Origin: Nostoc sp. TH1S01 | Lineage (GTDB): Bacteria; Cyanobacteriota; Cyanobacteriia; Cyanobacteriales; Nostocaceae | Length of the DNA stretch: 64,000 nt | Assembly (NCBI GenBank): GCA_018993265.1 | Contig: JAGKSW010000054.1 | Coordinates: 62,001 to 126,000, forward strand | Reading direction: 5' to 3' | Shown here: piece by piece, positions 1-9,655 of the stretch | How the letters are laid out: each line of letters opens with the position of its first letter | Position numbering within the stretch: the first letter of the stretch is position 1 | The notes under the pieces: generated by a model | Told to the model about the DNA's origin: nothing | Seen by the model: only the letters and a program-made list of their open reading frames with translations | The model's database searches: none | Made by a program: the position numbers and the translations under genes

Positions 1-1
1 C

Positions 2-2092
2 AACGATACCCTGACGGGCAATACAGGCAATAACTCCTTTATTGGTGGGGCTGGTAATGACTCCATTAATGGGGGTGCGGGGATTGATCGGGTTGATTAT
101 TCCACTAGTACAGCTGCGGTTGTCGTTAACTTGGCAACGGGGACTGCTAGTGATGGCTTAGGTGGCACTGATACATTAGTTAGTATTGAAGATGTCACTG
201 GTTCTAGCTTCAACGATACCCTGACTGGTAATACGGGCAATAACTCCTTTGTTGGCGGGGCTGGCGATGACACCATTGATGGCGGTGCGGGTAGCGATCG
301 CGTGGATTATTCCTCCAGCACAAACGGAGTTACTGTTAACCTAGCAACTGGGATCGCCACTGGTGGGCAGATTGGCACAGATACACTAATTAGTATTGAA
401 GAAGTCATTGGTTCTACAGGTAGCGACACCATTACCGGTAATGCAGCCAATAACCTATTTGTGGGTGGCCCTGGCAACGATACCATTGATGGCGGTGATG
501 GCAGCGATCGCGTAGATTATTCCTCCAGCACAGCCGGAATCACGGTAAATTTGTCAACAGGTGTTGTCAGTGATGGTTTTGGTGGTACGGATACTCTCAG
601 CAATATTGAAGAAGTCAATGGTTCTAGCTTCAACGATACCCTGACTGGCAATGCTGCTAATAACGTTTTTGTGGGCGGTGCTGGCAGTGACACCATCAAT
701 GGTGGTGATGGTACTGATACCGTTGATTATTCCACCAGTTCAGGAGCAGTTACCGTTAACCTGACTACAGGTATAGCTAATGATGGGTTCACTGATGTTG
801 ATACTTTATCTAACATTGAAAATATCGTTGGTTCTACTTTCAACGACAGTTTGACTGGCAATGCTGGTGCTAATTTCCTCAGTGGAGGTGCTGGCAATGA
901 TACCCTCCAAGGTGGTGCTGGTAATGATACTCTCGATGGGGGTGCTGGCAGCGATCGCGCCGATTATTCCACCAGCACAGAGGCAGTCACCGTTAATTTA
1001 GCCACGGGAACTGCTAACGATGGTTTTGGTGGTACTGATACCCTAATTAGCATTGAAGAAGCCGTCGGTTCTAATTTCAACGATACCCTAATCGGTGATG
1101 CAGGTAATAACTTCCTCAGTGGTGGATCTGGTATAGATACCCTAGATGGAGGTGATGGTAACGATACCTTAAACGGCGGTGCTAGTAACGATATCTTGAA
1201 TGGGGGAAATGGAATTGACAGGGCAGATTATTCCACCAGCTTGTCAGCAGTGAACGTTAATCTGGCAACCGGGACAGCAAATGATGGGCTGGGTGGAACA
1301 GATACCCTAATCAGTATTGAAGAAGTCGGTGGCTCAATTTTTGACGATATCCTCACCGGAGATGGCCTGAATAACCTCATTGTCGGCGGTGCCGGCAATG
1401 ATGTCATTGATGGGGGTGCGGGGATTGATACCGTCAATTATTCCTCCAGTACAGCAGGTATTGTCGTTGATCTGGGAGCCGGAACTGCCAGCGATGGACT
1501 GGGTGGTACTGATACACTGAGTAATATTGAAAACGTAGCTGGTTCTAGCTTTGTAGATAGAATCATTGGCAGTGCTGGTGATAATCTCTTGATTGGTAAT
1601 GGTGGCAATGACACCTTGATTGGTGGTGCTGGCAATGATGTCCTCGTCGGTGTCGGGACTGGTAGCAGAACGGGTACTCTCGGTAGTTTTGGAGTTCGCG
1701 GCATTCAAGAAGTTGATGTCTTAGCAGGTGGATCTGGGAACGATCGCTTTGTCCTGGGAGGCGGTGGTGAATTTTACTATCTGGGCAGTGGCAACACCTT
1801 TGGTGACTTTGGCCTAATCGGTCAGGAAAGCGCTACTCCAGGAGTCTTTGAGAGAGACTTTAATGCAGGCGATCGAATTCAGGTGCAAAGAGGCTTAATC
1901 TATCGAATCCAGCAATCAGGTGCCGATACCTTGATTATTGGAACTAACGCCATTAATGGAGCCACTTTTACTGACATCGTAGGGGTTGTAGTTGGCGCGA
2001 CGGTTGCAGAAGTTGGAGTTTCTTTAATAGGTCAGGACAACACTAATCTATCCCTAGCTGCTCAAGGTACAGGTATCCAATTCTGGGCATAG
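2..2092 (+). CDS. RTX-repeat protein with 70-residue tandem modules (5' partial)
   Basis: The reading frame is open from base 2, so the gene starts before the window; 696 residues are visible. It consists of repeated modules, each with RTX-type GGxGxDxxx calcium-binding nonapeptides followed by a segment like DYSSST, VTVNLATG and GTDTLISIEE. Module starts are at 92, 302, 512, 722, 959, 1223 and 1433. The basic period is 210 bp (70 aa); the fourth and fifth modules are 79 and 88 aa because they gain one and two extra nonapeptides. The last ~115 residues lose the modules and have an RTX-like tail (FNAGDRIQV). RTX proteins are usually secreted by type I export and fold on binding calcium; no exporter gene is visible here. 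Enzymatic function, if any, would lie in the missing N-terminus. Confidence 0.85.
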   Translation, partial: NDTLTGNTGNNSFIGGAGNDSINGGAGIDRVDYSTSTAAVVVNLATGTASDGLGGTDTLVSIEDVTGSSFNDTLTGNTGNNSFVGGAGDDTIDGGAGSDRVDYSSSTNGVTVNLATGIATGGQIGTDTLISIEEVIGSTGSDTITGNAANNLFVGGPGNDTIDGGDGSDRVDYSSSTAGITVNLSTGVVSDGFGGTDTLSNIEEVNGSSFNDTLTGNAANNVFVGGAGSDTINGGDGTDTVDYSTSSGAVTVNLTTGIANDGFTDVDTLSNIENIVGSTFNDSLTGNAGANFLSGGAGNDTLQGGAGNDTLDGGAGSDRADYSTSTEAVTVNLATGTANDGFGGTDTLISIEEAVGSNFNDTLIGDAGNNFLSGGSGIDTLDGGDGNDTLNGGASNDILNGGNGIDRADYSTSLSAVNVNLATGTANDGLGGTDTLISIEEVGGSIFDDILTGDGLNNLIVGGAGNDVIDGGAGIDTVNYSSSTAGIVVDLGAGTASDGLGGTDTLSNIENVAGSSFVDRIIGSAGDNLLIGNGGNDTLIGGAGNDVLVGVGTGSRTGTLGSFGVRGIQEVDVLAGGSGNDRFVLGGGGEFYYLGSGNTFGDFGLIGQESATPGVFERDFNAGDRIQVQRGLIYRIQQSGADTLIIGTNAINGATFTDIVGVVVGATVAEVGVSLIGQDNTNLSLAAQGTGIQFWA
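92..1642 (+). repeat. 210-bp coding tandem repeats (7 modules)
   Basis: Seven tandem copies encode the 70-aa RTX module, with starts at 92, 302, 512, 722, 959, 1223 and 1433. Spacings are 210, 210, 210, 237, 264 and 210 bp, so length varies only in 27-bp steps, one nonapeptide each. The array probably continues upstream of the window. Confidence 0.85.
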
Positions 2093-2213
2093 ATTGAGTA
2101 ACGATATCTGACCGGATTAGGGTTGTGGTTTCCTTTCATCCAACGCCAGTTTCCTGAAGCCGGAAAATTCCTGCATGACGATAGTAAACACAACAAACAT
2201 CAAATAAGCTTTT

Positions 2214-3455
2214 ATGTCATCAGATACTTTATTTTTACAACCAACTAGTTCAACCACTGCTCTCAATCCTAACTATGTGAATGCCACAGGAAGTACTTCC
2301 TTCTTGAACTATAGCCACAGGCCTTCTGGGACTTTGACAAATGCTCAGACAGCCACATTGGTTAAAGGTGGTGTAGCTGTAGCTGGTGCTGAGGCTGGAG
2401 CTATTATTTTTCAAGATGATCCGACTTTCTCAACACTTTTTACTAACAGCGATGGTATTGGTGTAGATGGTGCTTTTACTGGTAGTGCTAGTAGTGAAAC
2501 TAAAGTGGTAGCCAGTTTTGAAGTAGGTAAGAATTCAAATTTTTCTTTTGAATTCTCAGCTAATTTAAGTCTCATAGCTCAGGAAATTGAAAATCCTGAC
2601 ACTGAATATAACCAAGCTAACTCTCGCATCGGTTTTTTAGTTTTAGATACCACAAATCCCGATAAACCCAAAGGCATAGATTACTTTGGCATTAATGGAA
2701 AATTAATCTCCTCTAAGCAAATTGGTATTACCAAGTTTGGTGGTAGTAAAAATGTCAATATTATTAGTAGCAATGAAGTAAAAGATATTAATGGCAACAA
2801 CGGTGAAGACTTGATCACGGATGATGTTTTTGGCAGTTATCAGAAGTATTTTAAGAAGGATACGCGCATCACTTTAGTACAAATTAATGTGAGTGAAGTT
2901 AAATTTGCCGGAGATACTTTAATTGGCAACTTAGGCGAAGATGTCATCTACGGCACGATTTGGAATGATAAGCTCAGAGGAACTAATGGTGCAGATAAAA
3001 TTTATGGCAGCTTAGGAAATGATCAAATCAAGGGGAAAAAAGGTGATGATATCCTCGAAGGTGGTCAAGGTAATGATTTGCTAGATGGAGGAAAAGGAAA
3101 TGATCAACTTTATGGCGGTTCTGGTGATGACATCTTAATTGGTGGTAAAGGTAACGATGTCCTGGTTGGTGGTGAAGGCTATGACCAATTTATCTTCAGG
3201 CGCGGACATAGCTTTATCAAGGGTGAGTTTGACGTAATTGAAGACTTTGAAGCCAGTGTTGATAAGATTGTATTTCAAGGTTTGAATCAAACTAATGCTT
3301 CTGTGTGGTTAGCTGAACAGTTTTCTCTAGGTCATATCAGCAATACTCAAGATGGTTTGCTCTTCAGTTTGAATTCCGAAAAGCTGGAAGGGCAATTATT
3401 AGTCAAGGGGTTAACATTCAACGATCTCAATTCTTCCAACTTTGTGTTTGGTTAA
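2214..3455 (+). CDS. RTX calcium-binding repeat protein, 413 aa
   Basis: The N-terminal ~230 residues are not recognised; they contain a beta-rich stretch (VVASFEVGKNSNFSFEF). Residues ~233-325 carry a run of RTX nonapeptides (GSLGNDQI, GGQGNDLLD, GGKGNDQLY, GGSGDDILI, GGKGNDVLV), followed by an RTX-associated tail (FDVIEDFEASVDKIVF). There is no classical signal peptide, which fits C-terminal, type I-dependent export as known for the family. It follows the preceding RTX gene by 121 bp in the same orientation, so the two may be co-expressed. No clear Shine-Dalgarno precedes the ATG. The substrate or adhesive role is unknown. Confidence 0.8.
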   Translation: MSSDTLFLQPTSSTTALNPNYVNATGSTSFLNYSHRPSGTLTNAQTATLVKGGVAVAGAEAGAIIFQDDPTFSTLFTNSDGIGVDGAFTGSASSETKVVASFEVGKNSNFSFEFSANLSLIAQEIENPDTEYNQANSRIGFLVLDTTNPDKPKGIDYFGINGKLISSKQIGITKFGGSKNVNIISSNEVKDINGNNGEDLITDDVFGSYQKYFKKDTRITLVQINVSEVKFAGDTLIGNLGEDVIYGTIWNDKLRGTNGADKIYGSLGNDQIKGKKGDDILEGGQGNDLLDGGKGNDQLYGGSGDDILIGGKGNDVLVGGEGYDQFIFRRGHSFIKGEFDVIEDFEASVDKIVFQGLNQTNASVWLAEQFSLGHISNTQDGLLFSLNSEKLEGQLLVKGLTFNDLNSSNFVFG

Positions 3456-3464
3456 AATAAATCC

Positions 3465-3494
3465 TGTAGAGACGTTCCATATAACATCTCTACA
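3465..3494. repeat. Dispersed palindrome, GTAGAGACGTT family (copy 1, degenerate)
   Basis: Arms TGTAGAGA and TCTCTACA enclose a divergent centre 10 bp after the RTX stop codon. The same outer arms recur in perfect form at 14240-14267 and 23524-23549. The position could let it act as a transcript-end hairpin, but there is no T-tract. Confidence 0.6.
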
Positions 3495-3522
3495 AGAATA
3501 GATAAATTGCAGCTTTATCAAA

Positions 3523-3548
3523 AACATATTAGCGATCGCTAATATGTT
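3523..3548. repeat. 26-bp perfect palindrome centred on HIP1
   Basis: AACATATT, AGCGATCGCT and AATATGTT form an uninterrupted palindrome. It could be a transcript-end hairpin or a protein site; AT-rich sequence follows but no clear T-tract. Confidence 0.6.
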
Positions 3549-3910
3549 TAATATAATAATAAAATTATTTCGCAACAAATAATCACCTCAATTTTTCAAA
3601 AAATTGGGGTTTTTACATATATATAGTTATTGCAAATCACATAAGCTATATTTTTAATAAAAAAATAATAATACTGATGTATTCATGATTCCGAGTTCTT
3701 ATTCAATTATTTTCTCAGCCTTTTGACTGATAAATAACAATGAAAATTGGCTAAATTATTCATACCAGAGCTAGAAGTTAGAGCCAGAAATATTTATATA
3801 TACTAAAAAAGTTTTTAGCGCAATAGAAATATAAATCCCCTAATGAACAAATAACTGTTATTGAGGAGATAGACATGGAGTCATAACCTACTAAAGTGGC
3901 GGAATTAATT

Positions 3911-6322
3911 ATGAATGAACTGCTGCAAGCTGTGTTAAACAGTGATGAAAAAGCTGTTTTACTACAATTGATATCCTCATTAATTGTCTCAGGTAAACAA
4001 TACTTCCTGAGAAATGAAATTCTGCAAATATTTGCAGAATATTGCCATAACTCCCAAAAGCCTGCTTATTTTTACTACTCTTCTTCTGTTGGCAAACTTA
4101 TTCACTATACACATGAAATAGTTTTGTCAGATGGGAATGCTTGGTTTGTAGTACGTCCCAAGATTGCTAGTCAAGAAGTCTGGCGGTTGAGTGCTGACTT
4201 GAGTCAGTGCGAGTTAATGTCACCGCAGGCGTTTTTGGATGTGTGCGATCGCTTGGTTAATCGCTACCAACCCCATATCCTCGAAATTGACCTTGCACCA
4301 TTCTACGCAAATTCCCCCTCTGTTGATGACCCCAGAAATATTGGTCAAGGTCTAGCTTTTCTCAACCATTACTTGTGTAATCAATTGTTGAATGACCCGC
4401 AACATTGGTTAGAGTTATTGTTTCAAGCATTGCGGCGCGTGCAGTACAATGGTAAACGCTTGTTAATTGGCGATCGCATTCGTTCTGGTAATCAATTTGC
4501 TAAACAAATCAAGCAAGCACTCAATTTTCTCAGTGATAGACCAGCTAACGAACCCTACGAGAAATTTTACTTTCACCTCCAAGACCTTGGTTTAGAAGCA
4601 GGATGGGGAAACACAGCGGCGCGAGTCAGTGAAACGCTGTCATTACTTGATCGGCTGATTGATTCCCCCCAACCCGCCATTTTAGAAGCATTTGTGGCGC
4701 GTGTTCCGGCTGTGTTTCGCGTCGTCTTAATTTCCATTCACGGCTGGGTGGGACAACAAGATGTCATGGGACGTGATGAAACCTTGGGTCAAGTTGTTTA
4801 TGTTCTCGAACAAGCACGCAGTTTAGAAAACAAACTCCGCGAACAAATCTCTCTCGCGGGACTTGACGTATTAGGTATTCAACCCCATGTCATCATTCTG
4901 ACTCGACTAATTCCCAACTGTGAAGGCACATCCTGCGGACTGCGCCTAGAAAAAGTCGAAGATACAGAAAATGCTTGGATTTTACGCGTTCCCTTCGCGG
5001 AATTTAATCCAGATATCACTAATAATTGGATTTCTAAATTTGAGATTTGGCCTTATTTAGAAAGCTTTACTAATGATGCTGAAAAAGAACTACTAGCTTT
5101 GTTTAAAGGTTGTCCCAATTTAATTATTGGTAATTATAGTGATGGCAATTTAGTAGCCTCACTGCTATCTAGTCGGTTCAAAGTTACTCAATGTAATATT
5201 GCTCATTCTTTAGAAAAACCGAAATATTTATTTAGTAATTTATATTGGGATAAATTAGAAGATAAATATCATTTTTCGGCACAATTCACTGCTGATTTAA
5301 TCAGTATGAATGCTGCTGATTTTATTATTACCTCATCTTATCAAGAAATTGTCGGTACACCCGATGGCATGGGACAGTACGAATCTTATAAATTTTTTAC
5401 CATGCCGCAACTATATCATGTTGTTGATGGCATTGATTTGTTCAGCCCTAAATTTAACTTAGTCCCGCCAGGAGTCAATCAAAAAATCTTCTTTCCATAC
5501 ACTCAAAAAGCAGACCGTGATTGTAATCAAAGCCAACAAGTAGAAGATTTAGTATTTAACCGTCAAGACTCACAAATTTTAGGTGTTTTAGATGAACAAA
5601 ATAAACGACCTATATTTGCTGTAGCTACGGTATCATCTATTAAAAATTTGACTGGTTTAGCAGAATGTTTTGGTAAAAGTCAGGAATTACAAAAACGGTG
5701 TAATTTAATTTTACTAACGAGTAAATTACATCCATCGGCAGCGGCTAATCCAGAAGAAGCACAAGAAATTCAAAGGCTACATGACATTATTAATCAGTAT
5801 CATCTCTACAATCATATTCGTTGGTTGGGAATGCGTCTCGCTGGTGGAGATATTGGCGAAGCCTACCGTGTGATTGCCGATCGCCAAGGAATTTATGTAC
5901 ATTTCGCGCGGTTTGAATCTTTTGGGAGAAGCATTTTAGAAGCGATGATTTCGGGATTGCCAACTTTCGCTACTCAATTTGGGGGTGCTTTAGAAATTAT
6001 TGAAAATCGAGAAGATGGATTTATTATTAACCCAACTGATTTAGAAGGTACATCTGATAAAATTTTAGCCTTCCTTGATGAGTGTAAAAATCATCCGCAA
6101 CATTGGCAAGATGTTTCTGAATGGATGAGCCAGCGAATTATTAATAAATATAATTGGTCATCACATACCAGCCAATTATTATTACTGGCGAAAATGTTTA
6201 GCTTCTGGAACTTTGCCGCACCAGAAAATAACGAAGCACGCGATCGCTATATGGAAAGCTTATTCCATCTCATATTTAAACCCAGAGCAGAAAAGATTTT
6301 AGAACAACATTCACGCAAATAA
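3911..6322 (+). CDS. susA: Sucrose synthase
   Basis: Sucrose synthase reversibly converts sucrose and NDP to NDP-glucose and fructose; in heterocystous cyanobacteria it mainly cleaves sucrose to feed glycogen and polysaccharide synthesis. The 803-residue product matches the family size (~805 aa). It shows the N-terminal regulatory region, then the first GT-B half (ISIHGWVGQQDVMGRDETLG) and the second half with the GT4-type E-x7-E motif (E669 in ARFESFG, E677 in LEAM). A GTG at 3896 would add five residues; I prefer the ATG at 3911 because MNELLQAVLNSDEK resembles known N-termini and GGCGG lies upstream. The gene is followed by a GH65 phosphorylase gene in the same orientation, so the two probably serve the same disaccharide metabolism. 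Confidence 0.93.
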   Translation: MNELLQAVLNSDEKAVLLQLISSLIVSGKQYFLRNEILQIFAEYCHNSQKPAYFYYSSSVGKLIHYTHEIVLSDGNAWFVVRPKIASQEVWRLSADLSQCELMSPQAFLDVCDRLVNRYQPHILEIDLAPFYANSPSVDDPRNIGQGLAFLNHYLCNQLLNDPQHWLELLFQALRRVQYNGKRLLIGDRIRSGNQFAKQIKQALNFLSDRPANEPYEKFYFHLQDLGLEAGWGNTAARVSETLSLLDRLIDSPQPAILEAFVARVPAVFRVVLISIHGWVGQQDVMGRDETLGQVVYVLEQARSLENKLREQISLAGLDVLGIQPHVIILTRLIPNCEGTSCGLRLEKVEDTENAWILRVPFAEFNPDITNNWISKFEIWPYLESFTNDAEKELLALFKGCPNLIIGNYSDGNLVASLLSSRFKVTQCNIAHSLEKPKYLFSNLYWDKLEDKYHFSAQFTADLISMNAADFIITSSYQEIVGTPDGMGQYESYKFFTMPQLYHVVDGIDLFSPKFNLVPPGVNQKIFFPYTQKADRDCNQSQQVEDLVFNRQDSQILGVLDEQNKRPIFAVATVSSIKNLTGLAECFGKSQELQKRCNLILLTSKLHPSAAANPEEAQEIQRLHDIINQYHLYNHIRWLGMRLAGGDIGEAYRVIADRQGIYVHFARFESFGRSILEAMISGLPTFATQFGGALEIIENREDGFIINPTDLEGTSDKILAFLDECKNHPQHWQDVSEWMSQRIINKYNWSSHTSQLLLLAKMFSFWNFAAPENNEARDRYMESLFHLIFKPRAEKILEQHSRK

Positions 6323-6520
6323 AAATAATATTTTTTTAACTAACCACAAAGGGCACAAAGGACACAAAGAAGAAGAAAGAGAAGAAAGAAAAGAAGAAAA
6401 TTTCACGAATGATTTAGGGCTGCTATAGCGGAGTGGTGAGTAGACAACTACTACATATAACCTCTAACCCCCTAAACTCTAGCCTCTAGCCTCTAACCCC
6501 TAACCCCTAACCCCTAGCCT
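6323..6520 (+). repeat. Intergenic heptanucleotide tandem repeats (STRR type)
   Basis: From ~6458 to 6519 the sequence is built of CCTCTAA/CCCCTAA/CCTCTAG-type heptamers, ending directly at the ATG of the next gene. Purine-rich AGAAGAAAG repeats lie at 6365-6400. Short tandemly repeated heptamers of this kind are a hallmark of heterocystous cyanobacteria. They leave no normal Shine-Dalgarno in front of the downstream start codon. Confidence 0.75.
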
Positions 6521-9454
6521 ATGGAGACAAAAAGTACTACTAGCAATTTTATCTATACAGACTGGACATTAACAGAAACCCAGTTTGACCCAGAGCAATT
6601 GCATTCTAGAGAAACTATTTTCACAATTGGCAACGGCTATTTAGGTACAAGGGGTAGTTTTGAAAGAGAATACCCTGGTGCATTGCCAGCTACTTTTATC
6701 CACGGTGTTTATGATGATGTACCTGTAGTTTACACAGAACTCGCTAACTGTCCTGATTGGCTACCTATGGTAGTGACGATTGACGGGGAACGCTTTCGTT
6801 TCGATCTAGGCGAAATCATTCAGTATGAACGACGGCTATATGTGTGTCGCGGAATCCTCAGCCGTTCTGTGCGGTGGCGCAGTCCTAGTGGCAAAACTAT
6901 AGATATTCACTTTGAACGTTTTGCGAGTCTGGCAGATCAGCATATTTTGGCGCAACGCTGTCAGTTAACACCGCTTGATTTTGATGGCTTGATTGAAGTG
7001 CAAGGTAGTATCAATGGCTATCCTGAAAACCAAGGATTCAATCATTGGGTAGATTTAGACCAAGGTAAAACTGAACAAGGTATCTGGCTGCATAGCCGTA
7101 CCCGTAGCTCCCGAATTACGATTGGTATGGCAGCCAAGATGAGCGTATTAGGAACGGAAGCATCGATACAAGTTAACATCGCGCCTGGTTATCCTTGCTT
7201 AAGTGCGACATTTATGGCTAAGTCACAGCAAACTGTGACAGTCGAAAAATTCGTTACAGTATTTACCTCACGGGAAGTTGAGACACCAGTCCTCGCCGCA
7301 CAACAAAAACTCGCTCAAATTTCCGACTACGAAACTTTATTTAATGCTCATACCCAAGCTTGGGATGAAGTTTGGCAGCAAAGCGATATTTTGCTGGAAG
7401 GTGATAATACAGCGTCCTTTGCGATTCGTTACAACATTTTCCAGTTGTTAATTGCTGCGCCTCGGTATGACGATAGAGTGAGTATTCCCGCGAAAACTCT
7501 TTCTGGCTTTGGCTATCGCGGTCATATTTTTTGGGATACAGAAATTTTCATCCTGCCATTTTTTACATTTACCCAACCTGCGATCGCTCGCAATCTACTA
7601 ACTTACCGCTACCATACTTTACCCGGTGCTAGACGTAAAGCCTTGCATTCTGGGTACAAAGGGGCAATGTATTCTTGGGAAAGTGCCGACACTGGCGATG
7701 AAGTCACACCACGCTGGTCACTTCCCAATGATTTTTATGGTGAGGATATCAGAATTTGGTGCCGCGATCGCGAAATTCATATTAGTGCAGATATTACCTA
7801 TGCTGTTTGGTATTACTGGTTAGCCACGGGTGATGATGATTGGCTGCGCGATTACGGTGCCGAGATTGTTTTGGATACCGCTATCTTTTGGGCTAGTCGT
7901 GTTGAGTATAACTCAGAACACCAACTTTACGAAATCCGCGGGGTAATTGGAGCCGATGAATATCACGAATTGGTTCACAACAACACCTTCACTAACAGAA
8001 TGGTGCAATGGCATTTGGAAAAAGCACTGATAATTGATGATTGGCTGCGGCAGAAATTTCCTGAACGTGCGGCGGAATTAGCAGAGAAATTGCAAATTAC
8101 ATCCGAAGTGCGATCGCATTGGCAAGACATCATTGATAAAATCTGGATTTTCTACGACCCAGAAACAGGATTAATTGAGCAGTTTGAGGGATTTTTTCAA
8201 CTTCAAGACATTAACTTAGAAGACTACGAACCACGCCAGCGTTCCATCCAAGCAATTTTAGGCATTGAAGAAGGTAACAAGCGACAAGTCCTGAAGCAGC
8301 CAGATGTATTGATGCTGCTTTATTTAATGCGAGAATCGACAGAATTTCCTTACAATTCAAAATCCTTACAAGCAAATTGGGATTACTACGCACCCCGCAC
8401 AGATATTACCTACGGTTCATCCCTCGGCCCAGCAATTCACGCCATCCTGGCCTCAGATGTGGGTGAATCGACAAGAGCCTACAAACGTTTTATGCAAGCC
8501 GCAATGGTGGATTTAGAAGACAGTCGCGGGAACACAAACGACGGAATTCACGGCGCAAGTGCTGGCGGTGTATGGCAAGCAGTAGTTTTTGGATTTGGTG
8601 GAATTCAACTAACAGAAAATGGCCCCGTAGCTAACCCGCATCTACCTTCTCACTGGACGCGCCTCAAGTTTAAACTCCACTGGCGCGGTAAATGGCATGA
8701 ATTTGATTTGCATCAGCAACAAAAAACTATGGAAACATATACTCAATATCCCATCTCCAATCTCCCATCCCCAACCCCCGATATTCGCGGAGTAATTTTT
8801 GATCTTGATGGTGTGTTGACAGATACAGCAGAATATCACTATCAAGCTTGGCAGAGATTAGCTGATGAAGAAGGTATTCCCTTTAGCCGCGAAGCCAATG
8901 AAGCCTTGCGGGGTGTATCTCGGCGCGAATCTTTGATGTTGATTATTGGAGATAGAAAGTATTCCGAAGCGCAAATCCAAGAAATGATGGAGCGTAAAAA
9001 CGGCTACTATGTAGAACTTATCCATCATGTAACACCAAAAGATTTATTGCCAGGTGCGATCGCACTTTTGGATGAGTTACGGCAAGCTGGAATTAAGACA
9101 GCAATTGGTTCAGCAAGTAAAAATGCCTGTACAGTAGTTAATTTATTGGGGATTGCTGATAAAGTAGATGCGATCGCCGATGGTTACAGCGTCAAACAAC
9201 CCAAACCAGCACCTGACTTATTTTTGTACGCCGCCAAAGAATTAGGACTCCAACCAAAACAATGTGTAGTTGTAGAAGATGCCGCCGCCGGAATTGAAGC
9301 CGCTTTAGCTGGGGGTATGTGGGCAGTAGGACTAGGCCCAGTTGAACGTGTCGGTGCCGCTCATGTAGTATTACCTAGCCTAGCAGGTGTGAAGTGGGCG
9401 AACTTAAAAGCCAAGTTGAATGATGCAGCAAACGGGAGCAACGTGATTTGGTGA
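6521..9454 (+). CDS. GH65 disaccharide phosphorylase fused to beta-phosphoglucomutase
   Basis: The protein has 977 residues. Residues ~10-735 form a GH65 inverting phosphorylase (maltose/trehalose/kojibiose type). The (alpha/alpha)6 catalytic motif GADEYHELVHNNTFTNRM places the general acid at E480. Residues ~754-965 form a HAD beta-phosphoglucomutase with nucleophile D761 in FDLDGVLTD and a later VVVEDAAAGIEAA motif. The fusion would phosphorolyse a disaccharide to beta-glucose-1-phosphate and convert it to glucose-6-phosphate; the disaccharide cannot be read from sequence. The linker (residues ~742-754, YPISNLPSPTP) is encoded by heptamer-like repeats. An insertion sequence enters the last codons: the final GSNVIW and the stop are IS-derived, while the presumed original end is KVLSAR, giving the same length. 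The enzyme is therefore probably still functional. Confidence 0.9.
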   Translation: METKSTTSNFIYTDWTLTETQFDPEQLHSRETIFTIGNGYLGTRGSFEREYPGALPATFIHGVYDDVPVVYTELANCPDWLPMVVTIDGERFRFDLGEIIQYERRLYVCRGILSRSVRWRSPSGKTIDIHFERFASLADQHILAQRCQLTPLDFDGLIEVQGSINGYPENQGFNHWVDLDQGKTEQGIWLHSRTRSSRITIGMAAKMSVLGTEASIQVNIAPGYPCLSATFMAKSQQTVTVEKFVTVFTSREVETPVLAAQQKLAQISDYETLFNAHTQAWDEVWQQSDILLEGDNTASFAIRYNIFQLLIAAPRYDDRVSIPAKTLSGFGYRGHIFWDTEIFILPFFTFTQPAIARNLLTYRYHTLPGARRKALHSGYKGAMYSWESADTGDEVTPRWSLPNDFYGEDIRIWCRDREIHISADITYAVWYYWLATGDDDWLRDYGAEIVLDTAIFWASRVEYNSEHQLYEIRGVIGADEYHELVHNNTFTNRMVQWHLEKALIIDDWLRQKFPERAAELAEKLQITSEVRSHWQDIIDKIWIFYDPETGLIEQFEGFFQLQDINLEDYEPRQRSIQAILGIEEGNKRQVLKQPDVLMLLYLMRESTEFPYNSKSLQANWDYYAPRTDITYGSSLGPAIHAILASDVGESTRAYKRFMQAAMVDLEDSRGNTNDGIHGASAGGVWQAVVFGFGGIQLTENGPVANPHLPSHWTRLKFKLHWRGKWHEFDLHQQQKTMETYTQYPISNLPSPTPDIRGVIFDLDGVLTDTAEYHYQAWQRLADEEGIPFSREANEALRGVSRRESLMLIIGDRKYSEAQIQEMMERKNGYYVELIHHVTPKDLLPGAIALLDELRQAGIKTAIGSASKNACTVVNLLGIADKVDAIADGYSVKQPKPAPDLFLYAAKELGLQPKQCVVVEDAAAGIEAALAGGMWAVGLGPVERVGAAHVVLPSLAGVKWANLKAKLNDAANGSNVIW
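9426..9433. repeat. Left target-site duplication of the IS (CAGCAAAC)
   Basis: These eight bases immediately precede the left inverted repeat and recur at 11377-11384 immediately after the right one. Confidence 0.9.
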
Positions 9455-9501
9455 GATCGGGTAAAAAACAAGCGATCGCTAAAAACTAGTTTCAGTACAA
9501 A
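9434..9501 (+). repeat. Left terminal inverted repeat of the IS (68 bp)
   Basis: It matches the reverse complement of 11309-11376 with one mismatch. It includes the stop codon now used by the GH65-PGM gene. Confidence 0.92.
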
Positions 9502-9622
9502 TTTATTTAGATTACATTTACATACGTATTAATACTGCTTTAAGTTGAATTAATATTTTAGTAGCTGAAGATAACTCGTTTTTGTGTCCCCAAAAAAAGG
9601 TAGGATTCCCTTTAAAGTAAAG

Positions 9623-9645
9623 GTTTTGATATCTGACATCAAAAC
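9623..9645 (+). promoter_or_regulatory. Hairpin just upstream of the transposase start
   Basis: Arms GTTTTGAT and ATCAAAAC (8 bp) around ATCTGAC end 10 bp before the ATG at 9656. Hairpins in this place in insertion sequences often limit translation from read-through transcripts; that role is inferred. Confidence 0.45.
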
Positions 9646-9655
9646 AAAACAGGGA

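Larger units (their letters stand above)
3456..3910. other. Intergenic region with two palindromes
   Basis: This AT-rich gap of ~450 bp lies between the RTX gene and sucrose synthase. It holds an imperfect hairpin at 3465-3494 (arms TGTAGAGA/TCTCTACA) and a perfect 26-bp palindrome at 3523-3548 with a HIP1 octamer at its centre. The rest is low-complexity A/T sequence that presumably contains the susA promoter. A three-codon ATG frame at 3874 precedes susA and is probably meaningless. Confidence 0.6.

Noticed and set aside
1228-1708. Minus-strand frames over the RTX repeats
   Set aside because: They are antisense shadows of repetitive coding sequence with Pro/Ser-biased translation.
3896-3910. 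GTG start of sucrose synthase
   Set aside because: It would add only MAELI; the ATG at 3911 fits family N-termini better.
9584-9655. GTG-initiated extension of the transposase
   Set aside because: It includes the hairpin region before the ATG at 9656 and encodes no family sequence.
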